This document shows, one piece after another, positions 29,364 to 38,907 of a stretch of 64,000 nucleotides of DNA. Within the stretch, counting starts at the first letter, position 1. Each line of letters begins with the position of its first letter. This stretch comes from Streptomyces bungoensis (GTDB lineage Bacteria; Actinomycetota; Actinomycetes; Streptomycetales; Streptomycetaceae). Location: positions 123,835-187,834 of the forward strand of contig NZ_KQ948861.1 in NCBI RefSeq assembly GCF_001514215.1, read 5' to 3'. Below the pieces are notes generated by a model, which worked only from the letters and a program-made list of their open reading frames with translations, made no database searches and was not told where the DNA came from. The position numbers and the translations under genes are program-made.

Positions 29364-30794
29364 ATGGCCAAGCTCCGCGCGGGTGAAGGGATTCTCCGCC
29401 GCAAACCCATCGAGCACATCGAGGAGACGGAGGTCGGCGGGGGCGGAGGCGCTCGGCTCGAGCGGTCGCTCGGCATGTGGCAGCTCACCGCGATCGGCGT
29501 GGGCGGGATCATCGGCGCGGGCATCTTCACCCTGGCCGGCACGGTGGCCAACGGCACGGCCGGGCCCGCGGTGCTGGTGTCCTTCCTGATCGCCGGTCTC
29601 GCGAGCGCCTGCGCCGCGCTGTCGTACGCCGAGTTCGCCGGGCTGATCCCGAAGGCGGGGTCGGCCTACACGTACGGCTACGCGGTGCTGGGCGAGTTCG
29701 CGGGCTGGTTCATCGGCTGGGACCTGCTGCTGGAGTACACGGCGATCGTCGCCGTGGTGGCCATCGGCATCTCGGGCTACTTCGGCTTCCTGGTGGAGGA
29801 GATGGGCGCCAAGCTGCCCGCCTGGATGCTGGGCGCGCCCGGCACCGGGCCCGGGCACCGGGTCGACCTGTTCGCCGTGGTCCTGTGCCTGCTGATCGCC
29901 TGGCTGCTCAACCTCGGCATCCGCAGCGCGGCCCGCTTCGAGACGTTCGTGGTCGCGCTGAAGGTGCTGGTGGTGCTGCTGGTGATCGGCGTGGGGGTGC
30001 TCCACATCGACACCGGCAACTACCACCCGTTCTTCCCGTTCGGCATCAGCGGGGCGTTCACGGGCGCGGCCACGGTGTTCTTCGCGGTGTTCGGCTACGA
30101 CGCCATGTCCACGGCGGCCGAGGAGTCGAAGGACGCCCAGCGGCACATGCCGAAGGCGATCATCTACTCGCTGGCCATCTCGATGGTGCTGTACGTGGCG
30201 GCCTGCCTGGTGCTGACCGGCATGCAGAACTACCGGCACATCGACCCCGAGAGCGGCTTCTCGACGGCGTTCAAGTCGGTGGGCCTGAGCGGGCTGGCGG
30301 ACGTGATCGCGGTGGGCGCGATCATCGGCATCCTCACGGTGATGTTCACGTTCATGCTGGGGGTGACCCGGGTGTGGTTCTCGATGTCCCGGGACGGGCT
30401 GCTGCCGTCCTGGTTCGCCCGCACGCACCCGACCCGGCACGTGCCGACCCGGGTGACCTGGATCGTCGGCGCGACCTCGGCCGTCATCGCCGGGTTCATC
30501 CCGATCGCGGAGGCGGCGGAGCTGACCAACATCGGCATCCTGCTGGCGTTCGTGGTGGTGTGCACGGCGGTGATCGTGCTGCGCTACCGGCAACCGGACC
30601 TGCCGCGCACCTTCCGCACCCCGTGGATGCCGTTCGTGCCCGCGCTGGGGGTGGTCTTCTCGGTCTGGCTGATCACCTTCCTGCAGTGGCAGACCTGGGT
30701 GCGGTTCGCGGTGTGGTTCGTGATCGGCAGCGTGATCTACGCCGGGTACTCCTACCGGCACTCCGCCCTGGCGGAGCGGCGGCCCGTGGAGTGA
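29364..30794 (+). CDS. APC-family amino acid permease (cationic amino acid transporter type)
   Basis: 476 residues with about 12 membrane helices. The first helix carries the APC signature IGVGGIIGAGIFTLAG, preceded by the conserved LERSLGMWQ segment. The 'SFLIAGLASACAALSYAEF' and 'FFAVFGYDAMSTAAEESKD' segments are typical of the CAT/YfnA group, which imports basic or other amino acids by proton symport. ATG 29364 has GTGAGG just upstream and matches the family start. The gene converges on the CapA-like gene with only 15 bases between them. Confidence 0.9.
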   Translation: MAKLRAGEGILRRKPIEHIEETEVGGGGGARLERSLGMWQLTAIGVGGIIGAGIFTLAGTVANGTAGPAVLVSFLIAGLASACAALSYAEFAGLIPKAGSAYTYGYAVLGEFAGWFIGWDLLLEYTAIVAVVAIGISGYFGFLVEEMGAKLPAWMLGAPGTGPGHRVDLFAVVLCLLIAWLLNLGIRSAARFETFVVALKVLVVLLVIGVGVLHIDTGNYHPFFPFGISGAFTGAATVFFAVFGYDAMSTAAEESKDAQRHMPKAIIYSLAISMVLYVAACLVLTGMQNYRHIDPESGFSTAFKSVGLSGLADVIAVGAIIGILTVMFTFMLGVTRVWFSMSRDGLLPSWFARTHPTRHVPTRVTWIVGATSAVIAGFIPIAEAAELTNIGILLAFVVVCTAVIVLRYRQPDLPRTFRTPWMPFVPALGVVFSVWLITFLQWQTWVRFAVWFVIGSVIYAGYSYRHSALAERRPVE

Positions 30795-30809
30795 GCGGCG
30801 GCGGGCGGG

Positions 30810-31961
30810 TCAGTCCCCCATGACCAGCCCGTCCGTCGCGGCGCCCCGGCCGAGGACGACGCCGCCGATGCGGTCGCGCACCCCCTGCAGGTCCGCGCCC
30901 TGGGCGATCGCCCGGTTCAGGTCGAGGACGCGGCCGGCGTCGAGGTCGTACATCTGCGGGACGAACTCGGCCCGGCGTACCTCCCAGCGGCCGCCGGGGC
31001 GGGTGGGCCGGGTGAACGTGAAGCGGGCGATGGTGGACTCGTTGCCGCGCGGGTCCTGCACGCCCCGGTCGTCGTACATCTCGCCGGCGATCTGGTCGCC
31101 GAGTCCGTAGACCACCCAGGTGCCGTTGACCTTCTCGTAGGGCTGCGGAACGTGGGCGTGGGAGCCCAGGATCAGGTCGATGTCGGGGCGGCCGTTGGTC
31201 CGCGAGGCGGTCAGGCGCCGGGCGAGGGTGGTCTGCAGCTGGTCGGGGGCGTCCTGCCACGCGGTCCCCCAGTGCACCGAGACCACGACCACGTCGGCTC
31301 CGGCGAGCCGGGCGGCGCGGGCGTCGGAGACGATCCGGCCGGCGTCCAGCAGGTTGACGGCCCAGGGCTGTCCCGTGGGCAGCGGGTGGCCGCCGGTGCC
31401 GAAGGCGTACGACAGGTGCGCGACCCTGGCCGGGCCCGCCTGGAGGAGCGTGACCGCGTGGGCCTCGGCCTCGGTGCGGGCGGTTCCGGCGTGCCGCAGG
31501 CCGGCCCGGTCCATGGCGTCGAGGGTGCGCCGGACGCCGGCGGGGCCGTCGTCCAGGGCGTGTTCGGAGGCGGTGGAGCAGCTGTCGTAACCGGCCGCGG
31601 CGAGGCCGTCGGCGATCTGCGGCGGGGACAGGGCGCCGCTGCGGCCGGCGGGCGCTCCGGGGCCGGCGTAGACGCTCTCCATGTGGCACAGCGCCACGTC
31701 GGCGCGGCGGACGGTCCCCGCGACGCCGGAGAGCATCGGGCGGAAGTCGTGGCCGCCGCCGCGGGCGTCGAAGGCCGCCCGGTCGGCGACGGAGCCGTTC
31801 GGCACGACGTCGCCGGTGGCGACGAGGGTGAAGTCGCGGACGACGGGCGGCGCCGGGCGGCCCGGGCCGGCGGCCTCCTGGCGCTCCTGGTTGTGGCAGG
31901 CGGCCGCGGCCGCCAGGATCGCCGTCAGGGCCAGCGCCACCTGGTGTCTGCGTGCGATCAT
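30810..31961 (-). CDS. CapA-family lipoprotein (poly-gamma-glutamate synthesis type)
   Basis: 383 residues. A lipoprotein signal ends in AAAAC (Cys about 22). The CapA metallophosphatase-like domain starts at 'FTLVATGDVVPNG' and includes 'DVVVVSVHWG', 'ILGSHAHVPQPYE' and 'VVYGLGDQI', the metal-ligand segments of the family. In bacilli CapA takes part in export of poly-gamma-glutamate; in streptomycetes many orphan copies exist without capBC, as here. The ATG has GGGGTGAG upstream. Its function is therefore a surface-located hydrolase of unknown substrate. Confidence 0.85.
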   Translation of the reverse strand: MIARRHQVALALTAILAAAAACHNQERQEAAGPGRPAPPVVRDFTLVATGDVVPNGSVADRAAFDARGGGHDFRPMLSGVAGTVRRADVALCHMESVYAGPGAPAGRSGALSPPQIADGLAAAGYDSCSTASEHALDDGPAGVRRTLDAMDRAGLRHAGTARTEAEAHAVTLLQAGPARVAHLSYAFGTGGHPLPTGQPWAVNLLDAGRIVSDARAARLAGADVVVVSVHWGTAWQDAPDQLQTTLARRLTASRTNGRPDIDLILGSHAHVPQPYEKVNGTWVVYGLGDQIAGEMYDDRGVQDPRGNESTIARFTFTRPTRPGGRWEVRRAEFVPQMYDLDAGRVLDLNRAIAQGADLQGVRDRIGGVVLGRGAATDGLVMGD

Positions 31962-31978
31962 CTGCTCACCCCAGGATC

Positions 31979-31993
31979 GTCGTACGTACGGAC
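31979..31993. promoter_or_regulatory. Near-palindrome upstream of the CapA-like gene
   Basis: GTC-G-TACGTAC-G-GAC is a 15-base palindrome with one mismatched pair, 18 bases before the CapA start codon. It may be an operator or simply a GC-balanced palindrome. Confidence 0.25.
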
Positions 31994-32204
31994 GTCGTAT
32001 TTACCGACAGAACCTCGATGGGCATATGGGTATGAAACCTGCCCCCCGCGCAAACGGCCCGGGCACCCGAATTAGCCCGTCCGGCGCCGTCGGCGGGCGG
32101 CCGCGGCCGGGTCGTGCGACCGTTCGCCGCCCCGATCGGACCGTCCGCCGCAGAGCCGTGCGCGTGCCCTGTCCCCGGGCCGCGGCCTGCGCTGCCATAC
32201 GGCC

Positions 32205-32756
32205 ATGACGGCCGGAACCTCATTTCCCCCCGGGACGACGACGACCGCCGAGCACGAGCTGGCCGCCCTCCAGCGCGAGCACGGCGGTCCCCTCTTCGCG
32301 CTGCTGCTCCGGCTGAGCGACGGGGACCGGCAGCGCGCCGAGGATCTGGTGCAGGAGACCCTGGTGCGCGCCTGGCAGCACCCGGAGGCCCTGCACGCGG
32401 ACGACTTCGACTCCGTACGGCCCTGGCTGCTGACCGTCGGCCGGCGACTCGCGATCGACGCCCGGCGGGCCCGGCAGGCGCGTCCGCCGGAGATCGGCGC
32501 CGAGGTGCCCGAGAACGCGCGGGTGACCGCCGACCACGCCGAGCGGGCCGCCGCCGTGCTCGACGTACGGGAGGCTGTGAAGAGGCTCACGCCGGAGCAC
32601 CGTGACGTCCTGGTGCTGGTGTACTTCCGCGGGGCCAGTGTGGCGGAGGCCGCGGAAGCCCTCGGGATCCCGCCCGGTACCGTGAAGTCCCGCGCGTACT
32701 ACGCGCTGCGTGCCCTGCGCCGGGTCCTCCCCGGATACGCGGCCGACCTGCGGTGA
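32205..32756 (+). CDS. ECF-family RNA polymerase sigma factor
   Basis: 183 residues with sigma region 2 (DRQRAEDLVQETLVRAWQH) and region 4 (LTPEHRDVLVLVYFRGASVAEAAEALGIPPGTVKSR split over two helices). Regions 1 and 3 are absent, as in ECF sigma factors. The first 20 residues are disordered. A zinc-finger anti-sigma gene lies 855 bases downstream and is the likely partner, which places this sigma in the RskA/ZAS-controlled group. The promoter could not be identified with confidence. Confidence 0.9.
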   Translation: MTAGTSFPPGTTTTAEHELAALQREHGGPLFALLLRLSDGDRQRAEDLVQETLVRAWQHPEALHADDFDSVRPWLLTVGRRLAIDARRARQARPPEIGAEVPENARVTADHAERAAAVLDVREAVKRLTPEHRDVLVLVYFRGASVAEAAEALGIPPGTVKSRAYYALRALRRVLPGYAADLR

Positions 32757-32898
32757 AACCCACGACCGGGCAAAGCCTTCGCAAAGCGCCTTGCTGTGAC
32801 CCCCGTCGGGGCAATCAGCTGTCCTCATCCGCGTTCCGGACGGGACCGGGTCCCGGGGGTTCGGGCGACGCGCACGCACCGGAGGAAGGCAGGAAGGG

Positions 32899-33414
32899 AT
32901 GCAGTACAGAGGGCACGAGGGCACGGAGGGCATCGGCGGCGGCGAACGGGCCGTTCCCATGGCCTGGTTCTACGCCGAGTACATCGCCGACGAGCTGCTG
33001 CGCACCGGCGACCTGATGCCGCCGACCTCCTTCGAGTTCCGGGCCGGCCGGGACGCCCTGGCGCTGACCGTCTTCCTGTCGGACACCGACGGGGAGCTGT
33101 CCGGCATCCGGGTGGTCTCGCAGCTGGAGCACTGGCTGTCGCTGACGGCGTACGACCAGCCGTGGCAGGACTGGGTGGGCGAGCGGATGGCGGAGCTGGC
33201 CGCCGAGGAGGCCGCCGCCGCGGCGCCCTCGCCGGACCTGGCGCTGGCCGCCGAGGCCTGGCGGTGGCTGGAGGAGACCGAGCTGCTCGCGCCCGACCTG
33301 GACGCGGTGCCGGGCGGCGGGGCGGTGCTCGGCGAGGACGACGGGCCGAAGGTGTGGACGCCCGCGTGGCGGCTCGGGCTGCCCTTGGGGCACCTGGCCA
33401 TCCACCTGTTCTGA
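32899..33414 (+). CDS. Conserved hypothetical protein between sigma and anti-sigma genes
   Basis: 171 residues, acidic, no signal peptide or membrane helix. An N-terminal half with AWFYAEYIADELLR and FEFRAGRDALALTVFLSDTD looks like a compact alpha/beta fold. An Ala/Glu-rich helical linker (AELAAEEAAAAA) and a C-terminal part ending in LPLGHLAIHLF follow. The ribosome-binding site is very strong (GGAAGGG before ATG 32899). I do not recognise the family. Its place between a sigma factor and its probable anti-sigma suggests a regulatory or regulon role. Confidence 0.75.
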   Translation: MQYRGHEGTEGIGGGERAVPMAWFYAEYIADELLRTGDLMPPTSFEFRAGRDALALTVFLSDTDGELSGIRVVSQLEHWLSLTAYDQPWQDWVGERMAELAAEEAAAAAPSPDLALAAEAWRWLEETELLAPDLDAVPGGGAVLGEDDGPKVWTPAWRLGLPLGHLAIHLF

Positions 33415-33423
33415 GGTCCTTTA

Positions 33424-33445
33424 ACGCGCCGCTCGTGCGGCGTGT
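33424..33445 (+). terminator. Hairpin after the hypothetical gene
   Basis: Stem ACGCGCCGC / GCGGCGTGT (one wobble) with a TCGT loop, ten bases past the stop codon. Confidence 0.5.
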
Positions 33446-33610
33446 TCAGCCGCTCTGAGATTTTCTGGAAATCGGACCAATCCGCGGGCCGGACCGCTCC
33501 GAATCCCTAGGTCACGATTCGGTGTGCGCCTTGAGTGATTCGGTGGTCGGCTGCGTACGGGTGGGAGCAAGGAGTAACCCCACCCGCACCCATCGGCACG
33601 AGGATTCGGC

Positions 33611-34264
33611 ATGAGGTCCCTGGAAAGGCATCGCGACGTCGGCGCGTACGCGCTCGGCGTGCTGGACGAGGCGGAGGCCTTCCGCTTCGAGGACCACCTC
33701 ATGGAGTGCCCCCGGTGCGCGGCACAGGTGACCGAGTTCGGTCCCACCGCGCGGCAGCTGATGCTGTACCGCCGGGCCACGCCGCGCTTCGTGCACCCCA
33801 TGGCCAAGCCCGGTCCCCGGCTGCTGGACCGGCTGCTCGGCGAGATCACCCTGCGGCACCGGGCGCGGCGCCGCCGGGTGCTGTACGGCCTGGCCGCCTC
33901 GGTGGTGCTGGCCGTGGCCGGACCCGGACTGGTGCTCCACGCCGCGGGGCCGGCGCCGGCCGGGCGGGTCACCGCGGCGACCGACCCCGGCACCGGGGTG
34001 TGGGCGCGGGTGACCACCGAGGACGGCGACTCGGGCAGCCGGATGCGCCTGGAGGTCAAGGACGCCTCCGGTCCCCACTCCTGCCGGTTCGTGATCGTGG
34101 GCCGTGACGGGTCGGAGCAGGTCGTCAGCGGCTGGACCGTGAGCGGCCACGACGCCGCGACGACCATGACGGCGGCCGCCTCGACCATGCATCCCGACCA
34201 GATCGCCCGCTACGACGTACGCACCGCGGACGGGAAGCCACTGGTGTCGCTCAGCCCCCGCTGA
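33611..34264 (+). CDS. Zinc-finger anti-sigma factor (ZAS/RskA type)
   Basis: 217 residues. The cytoplasmic N-terminus carries the ZAS zinc motif with His in DHLMECPRCAAQV (H-x3-C-x2-C). One membrane helix (about 96-115, VLYGLAASVVLAVAGPGLVL) and an extracytoplasmic domain follow. Such proteins hold an ECF sigma factor at the membrane until a signal triggers release. The target is probably the sigma factor at 32205. The ATG has AGGA upstream, and a separate 196-base leader suggests its own promoter. Confidence 0.88.
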   Translation: MRSLERHRDVGAYALGVLDEAEAFRFEDHLMECPRCAAQVTEFGPTARQLMLYRRATPRFVHPMAKPGPRLLDRLLGEITLRHRARRRRVLYGLAASVVLAVAGPGLVLHAAGPAPAGRVTAATDPGTGVWARVTTEDGDSGSRMRLEVKDASGPHSCRFVIVGRDGSEQVVSGWTVSGHDAATTMTAAASTMHPDQIARYDVRTADGKPLVSLSPR

Positions 34265-34283
34265 GCGGCACCAGTGGCTTCCC
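34232..34283. terminator. Long hairpin overlapping the anti-sigma stop codon
   Basis: Bases 34232-34254 pair with 34261-34283 (15 perfect outer pairs, one mismatch, then seven more) around a six-base loop. The TGA at 34262-34264 is in the stem. It separates the anti-sigma gene from the convergent glycosylase gene. Confidence 0.75.
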
Positions 34284-34298
34284 GAAGGGGGCGCGGGC

Positions 34299-35162
34299 TC
34301 ACTTCAGCAGCCGTGACAGCCTGCGGTCGGCGAGGGGTTTGCCGCCCGTCTGGCACGTGGGGCAGTACTGGAGCGAGGAGTCGGCGAAGGACACCTCTCG
34401 GACGGTGTCGCCGCAGACCGGGCAGGGCTCACCGGTGCGGCCGTGGACCCGCAGCCCGCTCTTCTTCTCCGCCTTCAGCCGCCCCGCGGCAAGGCCCCGG
34501 GACCGCTCGACCGCCTCGGTGAGGGTGGTGCGCAGCGCCTCGTGGAGCCGCCGGACCTCCTCCGGTGTGAGGGAGGCTGCGAGCTTGAACGGGGACATCC
34601 TCGCGGCGTGCAGGATCTCGTCGCTGTAGGCGTTGCCCACCCCCGCGATCAGGGACTGGTCCCGCAGGGCGCCCTTGAGCTGCCGCCTCTCCCCCTCCAG
34701 CAGGGCCGCGAGGCGCTCCTCGCCGAAGTCCGCGGCGAGCGGGTCGGGGCCGAGCCGGGCGACGCCCGGAACCTCCAGCGGATCGCGGACGAGATACACG
34801 GCGAGGCGTTTCTGGGTGCCGGCCTCGGTGAGGTCGAAGCCCTCGCCGGTGTCCAGGGCCACGCGCAGCGCCAGCGGGCCCTTGCCGGGGCGGGGCGGCC
34901 CGTCGGGCAGCCGGTCCCGCCACTGCAGCCAGCCGGCCCGGGCCAGGTGGGTCACCAGGTGCAGGCCGCCGCTCGTCTCCAGGGCGAGGAACTTGCCGTA
35001 CCGGCGCACGGCGGTGATCTCGCTGCCCTCGACGGCGGTGACCGGCGGGTCGTAGGTCTTCAGGACGCTGACGGCGACCGGCAGCACCCGCGCGACCCGG
35101 CGGCCGGCCAGGTGCTCGGCGAGGAAGTCCTTCAGCGCTTCCACCTCGGGCAGTTCGGGCAT
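34299..35162 (-). CDS. Fpg/Nei-family DNA glycosylase/AP lyase
   Basis: 287 residues. The N-terminus is MPELPEVEA, with catalytic Pro2 and Glu3, and the helix-two-turn-helix includes GVGNAYSDEILH. The C-terminal zinc finger has CPVCG and CPTCQ pairs. These enzymes excise oxidised bases such as 8-oxoguanine and cut the backbone. Streptomyces carries several paralogues; this one is closer to the actinobacterial Nei-like group than to housekeeping MutM, judged from the spacing of segments only. The gene is 45 bases downstream of the phosphatase gene on the same strand. Confidence 0.9.
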   Translation of the reverse strand: MPELPEVEALKDFLAEHLAGRRVARVLPVAVSVLKTYDPPVTAVEGSEITAVRRYGKFLALETSGGLHLVTHLARAGWLQWRDRLPDGPPRPGKGPLALRVALDTGEGFDLTEAGTQKRLAVYLVRDPLEVPGVARLGPDPLAADFGEERLAALLEGERRQLKGALRDQSLIAGVGNAYSDEILHAARMSPFKLAASLTPEEVRRLHEALRTTLTEAVERSRGLAAGRLKAEKKSGLRVHGRTGEPCPVCGDTVREVSFADSSLQYCPTCQTGGKPLADRRLSRLLK

Positions 35163-35207
35163 ACGTCCAGACTGCCACCCCGCACGGGCGACGCCCGGCA
35201 GCGGCGC

Positions 35208-37304
35208 TCAGCCGCAGGCGGCGGACCGCACCGGGAACTCGCACCACACGGCCTTGCCGCCGCCGCGCGCCTCCACGCCCCAGGCGTCGGCGAGCAGGTC
35301 GACGAGGAGCAGCCCGCGGCCGGAGACGCCGTCCTCCCCGGCTTCCCGGCGGCGCGGCAGGGCGCTGGAGGAGTCCTCGACCTCGACGCGCAGCCGGCGG
35401 CCGCTGCCGCCGTCGAGCACCCTGAGGGTGACGACGGCGGAGCCCTCGGTGTGCATCAGGGCGTTGGTGATCAGTTCGTCGGCGACCAGTTCGACCTCGT
35501 CGGCCCGGTCCCGGGCGCCCCAGGCGCGCACCGCGGCGCGGATCATGTGCCGGGCCTCGGTGAGGGCCTCCGGGTCGCCGGGCGCGACGTGCTGCTGGAG
35601 CCGGCCGCCGGGCCGCGGCGTCTCCGGGACCCGCCGGCGCAGCAGGAGCAGGGCCACGTCGTCGTCGCCGCCGCGCTCCTCGGCCATCCGGATCAGCCGG
35701 TCGGCGAGGTCGCGCACCTCGTCCGGCGCCCTGGCGATGAGGTTCGCCAGGGTGCGCATCCCGTCGTCCAGGTCGGCTCCGGGCTGCTCGACGAGCCCGT
35801 CGGTGCACAGCAGCAGGGTGTGGCCGGCGTCGAGTTCGAGGGTGGAGACGGGATACTCCAGCCGGCCGAACTCGGCGGACAGGCCGAGCGGCAGCCCGCC
35901 CTCGACGGTGATCCGGCGGCACGTGCCGTCGGCGTCCCGGATCAGCGGGTCGATGTGCCCGGCGCGGACCACCTGGACCACTCCGGTGGACAGGTCGGCC
36001 TCGGCGTACAGGCAGGTGGCGAAGCGGTCGGTGTCGAGTTCGTGCAGGAAGACGGAGGCCCGCGCCATCACGGTGGCCGGGGGGTGGCCCTCGGCGGCAT
36101 AGGCGCGCAGGACGATGCGGAGCTGGCCCATCACGGCCGCCGCGTGCGTGTCGTGGCCCTGGACGTCGCCGATGACCGCGCCCACCCGGCCGCCGGGCAG
36201 CGGGATCAGGTCGTACCAGTCGCCGCCGATGTCCCGGCCGAGGCCGCCCCCGGTGGTGGCCGCGCGGTAGCGGACGGCGACGTCGGCGCCGCGGACGCTG
36301 GGGATGGTGCGCGGCAGCATGGCCTGCTGCAGGCCCTGGGCGAGGTCCTTCTCCTGTTCGTAGAGCATGGCCCGCTGCAGGCTCTGCGCGATGCTGCTGC
36401 CGAGGGCGACGAGGACGGCCCGCTCCTCCTCGGAGAAGCCGCGCCGGTCGCTGTAGAGCAGGCCCATGGCGCCGATCGGGCGGGCCTGGGCGATCAGCGG
36501 CAGGTAGGCGGCGGAGGTGATGTGCAGGCCGGTCAGGCCGGGCCAGAGGATGGGGTAGTTCCCGGCGAACTCCTCCGGGGACTCGATGAACCGCGGGGTG
36601 AGCGTGCGCACGACCTCGCTCATCGGGTAGGGCTCGTCGATCCGGGTGATCCGGGTGCCGGGGATCGACGCCCCCGCGGGGCCCTCGGCGACGAGGCGGA
36701 TCCGGCCGGCCTCCACCAGCCCCATGACGAGGCTCGCCGCGCCGAGGTGGCGGATGCCGTGGGTGTGCTGGAGGGCGTCGATGACGTCCCGGACGCTGCG
36801 GGCGTGGGCGAGGGCGGCGGAGATGACCTGGACGACGTTGGTCTGCTGCCGGAAGGCCTCGTCCTGGGCGGCCCGCAGACTGCGGGCCTCGCTGTCGGCG
36901 AGTTCCTGGGTGGCGTCGCGGACGATGCCGACGACCCGGCGGGGCCGGCCGGTCCGGTCCCGCCGGATGTAGCCCTGGGTGTGGGTCCAGCGGGTGGTGC
37001 CGTCGCGGCAGCGGATGCGGAAGTACGTGCCGTAGTTCTCGCTGCCGTCCTTGATGGCCCGGGCGACCACCGCGTCCAGCCGGGCGGCCTCCGGGGGCGG
37101 CACCCGCACGGACAGGGCCTCCGGGTGCCCGTCGTACTCCTCGGGGAGCAGGTCGAACACCTCGTGGGCCTGGGCGTCCATGTGGAACAGACCGGCGTCC
37201 AGGTCCCAGTCGAAGCTGCCCATGCGGTTGAGGGCCAGGATCGGTTCCGGGTGGGCCGGCCACTCCTCCGGGAGGGACAGGGCGCTCGCTGGCCGATCAG
37301 CCAT
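35208..37304 (-). CDS. PAS-GAF-SpoIIE serine phosphatase with HATPase domain
   Basis: 698 residues, soluble. The order is PAS (about 20-150), GAF (about 155-310), PP2C-type SpoIIE phosphatase (about 330-530, with GGDWYDL and GDVQGHD metal motifs), then an anti-sigma-type histidine-kinase-like ATPase (about 560-690, VADELITNALMHT). Proteins that join SpoIIE and RsbW-like kinase domains act as stand-alone switches on STAS-domain anti-sigma antagonists of the SigB/SigF type. ATG 37304 has AAGGTGGG upstream. No STAS gene lies in the window, so the target is elsewhere. Confidence 0.9.
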   Translation of the reverse strand: MADRPASALSLPEEWPAHPEPILALNRMGSFDWDLDAGLFHMDAQAHEVFDLLPEEYDGHPEALSVRVPPPEAARLDAVVARAIKDGSENYGTYFRIRCRDGTTRWTHTQGYIRRDRTGRPRRVVGIVRDATQELADSEARSLRAAQDEAFRQQTNVVQVISAALAHARSVRDVIDALQHTHGIRHLGAASLVMGLVEAGRIRLVAEGPAGASIPGTRITRIDEPYPMSEVVRTLTPRFIESPEEFAGNYPILWPGLTGLHITSAAYLPLIAQARPIGAMGLLYSDRRGFSEEERAVLVALGSSIAQSLQRAMLYEQEKDLAQGLQQAMLPRTIPSVRGADVAVRYRAATTGGGLGRDIGGDWYDLIPLPGGRVGAVIGDVQGHDTHAAAVMGQLRIVLRAYAAEGHPPATVMARASVFLHELDTDRFATCLYAEADLSTGVVQVVRAGHIDPLIRDADGTCRRITVEGGLPLGLSAEFGRLEYPVSTLELDAGHTLLLCTDGLVEQPGADLDDGMRTLANLIARAPDEVRDLADRLIRMAEERGGDDDVALLLLRRRVPETPRPGGRLQQHVAPGDPEALTEARHMIRAAVRAWGARDRADEVELVADELITNALMHTEGSAVVTLRVLDGGSGRRLRVEVEDSSSALPRRREAGEDGVSGRGLLLVDLLADAWGVEARGGGKAVWCEFPVRSAACG

Positions 37305-37485
37305 GCGCCCACCTTGCCAGGATTTGCCCGATTCTTCGAGTGCACACCCGTCCCGACGGCACACGGTGCGGCCCGGCCGGGTTACGGGCGCGGAAGGACG
37401 CGGTACACGCAGTGACGGGCCCCTTTCCCGGCCGCCGGGGGCACGCGTGCCACGGCGGCCCTAACGGAAGTCAGGAGCGACGGCC

Positions 37486-38907
37486 GTGGACTGGTTCACC
37501 GCACCCGGCTACTGGCTGAGCCGGCTGGTCCTGCAGCGGGCGCTGGCCGGTGTGTACCTGGTCGCGTTCCTCGGGGCCGCCCTGCAGTTCCGGGCTCTGC
37601 TGGGCGAGCGCGGGATGCTGCCGGTCCCCCGCTTCACGGCGCGGATGCCGTTCCGGCGCGCCCCGAGCCTGTTCCACCTGCACTACTCGGACCGCTTCTT
37701 CGCCGGATGCGCCTGGGCGGGCTGCGCGGTCTCGGCGGCCCTGCTCGCCGGCGCGGACTCGCTGCTGCCGCTGTGGGCGGGCATCCTGCTGTGGCTGGTG
37801 CCGTGGGCGCTGTACCTGTCCATCGTCAACGTGGGCCAGACCTGGTACGCGTTCGGGTGGGAGTCGCTGCTGCTGGAGACCGGTTTCCTCGCCGCCTTCC
37901 TCGGCAACGGCGAGGTGGCGCCGCCGGTCGTCGTGCTGTTCCTGCTGCGCTGGATCCTGTTCCGGGTGGAGTTCGGCGCCGGGCTGATCAAGATGCGCGG
38001 GGACGCGTGCTGGCGCAAGCTCACCTGCCTGGACTACCACCACGAGACCCAGCCGATGCCGGGCCCGCTGAGCTGGTTCTTCCACCATCTGCCCCGGCCC
38101 CTGCACCGGGTGGAGGTGGCCGCCAACCACGTCACGCAACTGGTCGTGCCGGTGTTGCTGTTCGCCCCTCAGCCGATCGCCTCGGCGGCGGCAGCGCTGA
38201 TGATCGTCACCCAGCTGTGGCTGGTGCTGTCGGGGAACTTCTCGTGGCTGAACTGGATCACCATCGTGCTCGCCCTGTCCGCGCTGGGGCTGCCGGGCAC
38301 GGCGCCGTCCGTGCCCCCGGCACCGCTGTGGTACGAGGTCCTGGTGCTCGCGGTCGCCGCGCTGCTGGTCCTCCTCAGCTACCACCCCGTGCTGAACATG
38401 GTCTCCCGCCGCCAGGTCATGAACCGCTCCTTCGACCCGCTGCACCTGGTGAACACCTACGGCGCGTTCGGCAGCGTCAGCCGGCTCCGCTACGAGGTGG
38501 TCGTCGAGGGCACGCTGGACGGCGTACCGCGGGAGGACTCCGACTGGCGGGAGTACGAGTTCCGGGGCAAACCCGGCGACCCCCGGCGCTGGCCGCGCCA
38601 GTTCGCCCCCTACCACCTGCGCCTGGACTGGCTGATGTGGTTCGCCGCGCTGTCCCCCGGCTATGCCGGCGACTGGTTCGGGGCCCTGGTGGAGCGGCTG
38701 CTGGAGAACGACCGCGACACCCTGCGCCTGCTGCGCCGCTCGCCCTTCCCGCCGGACACCCCGCCCCGGTACGTCCGCGCCCGGCTCTTCCGCTACCGCT
38801 ACACCACCTGGCGGCGGCTGCGGGAGACGGGAGCCTGCTGGGAGCGGACGTACGTCCGGGAGTACCTGCCGCCGACGCGGCTGGCGGGCGTGGCGCAGAG
38901 GTCGTAG
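37486..38907 (+). CDS. Lipase maturation factor (LMF1-like) membrane protein
   Basis: 473 residues with about eight membrane helices. Conserved LMF segments are present: 'WYAFGWESLLLETGFLAAFL', 'ILFRVEFGAGLIKMRGDACW', 'LTCLDYHHETQPMP' and 'HRVEVAANHVTQL', then the C-terminal soluble part with 'FAPYHLRLDWLMWFAAL'. The start is GTG 37486, with AGGAG nine bases upstream. Vertebrate LMF1 helps fold lipases in the ER; bacterial members have no known role. It is divergent from the SpoIIE phosphatase gene. Confidence 0.88.
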   Translation: MDWFTAPGYWLSRLVLQRALAGVYLVAFLGAALQFRALLGERGMLPVPRFTARMPFRRAPSLFHLHYSDRFFAGCAWAGCAVSAALLAGADSLLPLWAGILLWLVPWALYLSIVNVGQTWYAFGWESLLLETGFLAAFLGNGEVAPPVVVLFLLRWILFRVEFGAGLIKMRGDACWRKLTCLDYHHETQPMPGPLSWFFHHLPRPLHRVEVAANHVTQLVVPVLLFAPQPIASAAAALMIVTQLWLVLSGNFSWLNWITIVLALSALGLPGTAPSVPPAPLWYEVLVLAVAALLVLLSYHPVLNMVSRRQVMNRSFDPLHLVNTYGAFGSVSRLRYEVVVEGTLDGVPREDSDWREYEFRGKPGDPRRWPRQFAPYHLRLDWLMWFAALSPGYAGDWFGALVERLLENDRDTLRLLRRSPFPPDTPPRYVRARLFRYRYTTWRRLRETGACWERTYVREYLPPTRLAGVAQRS

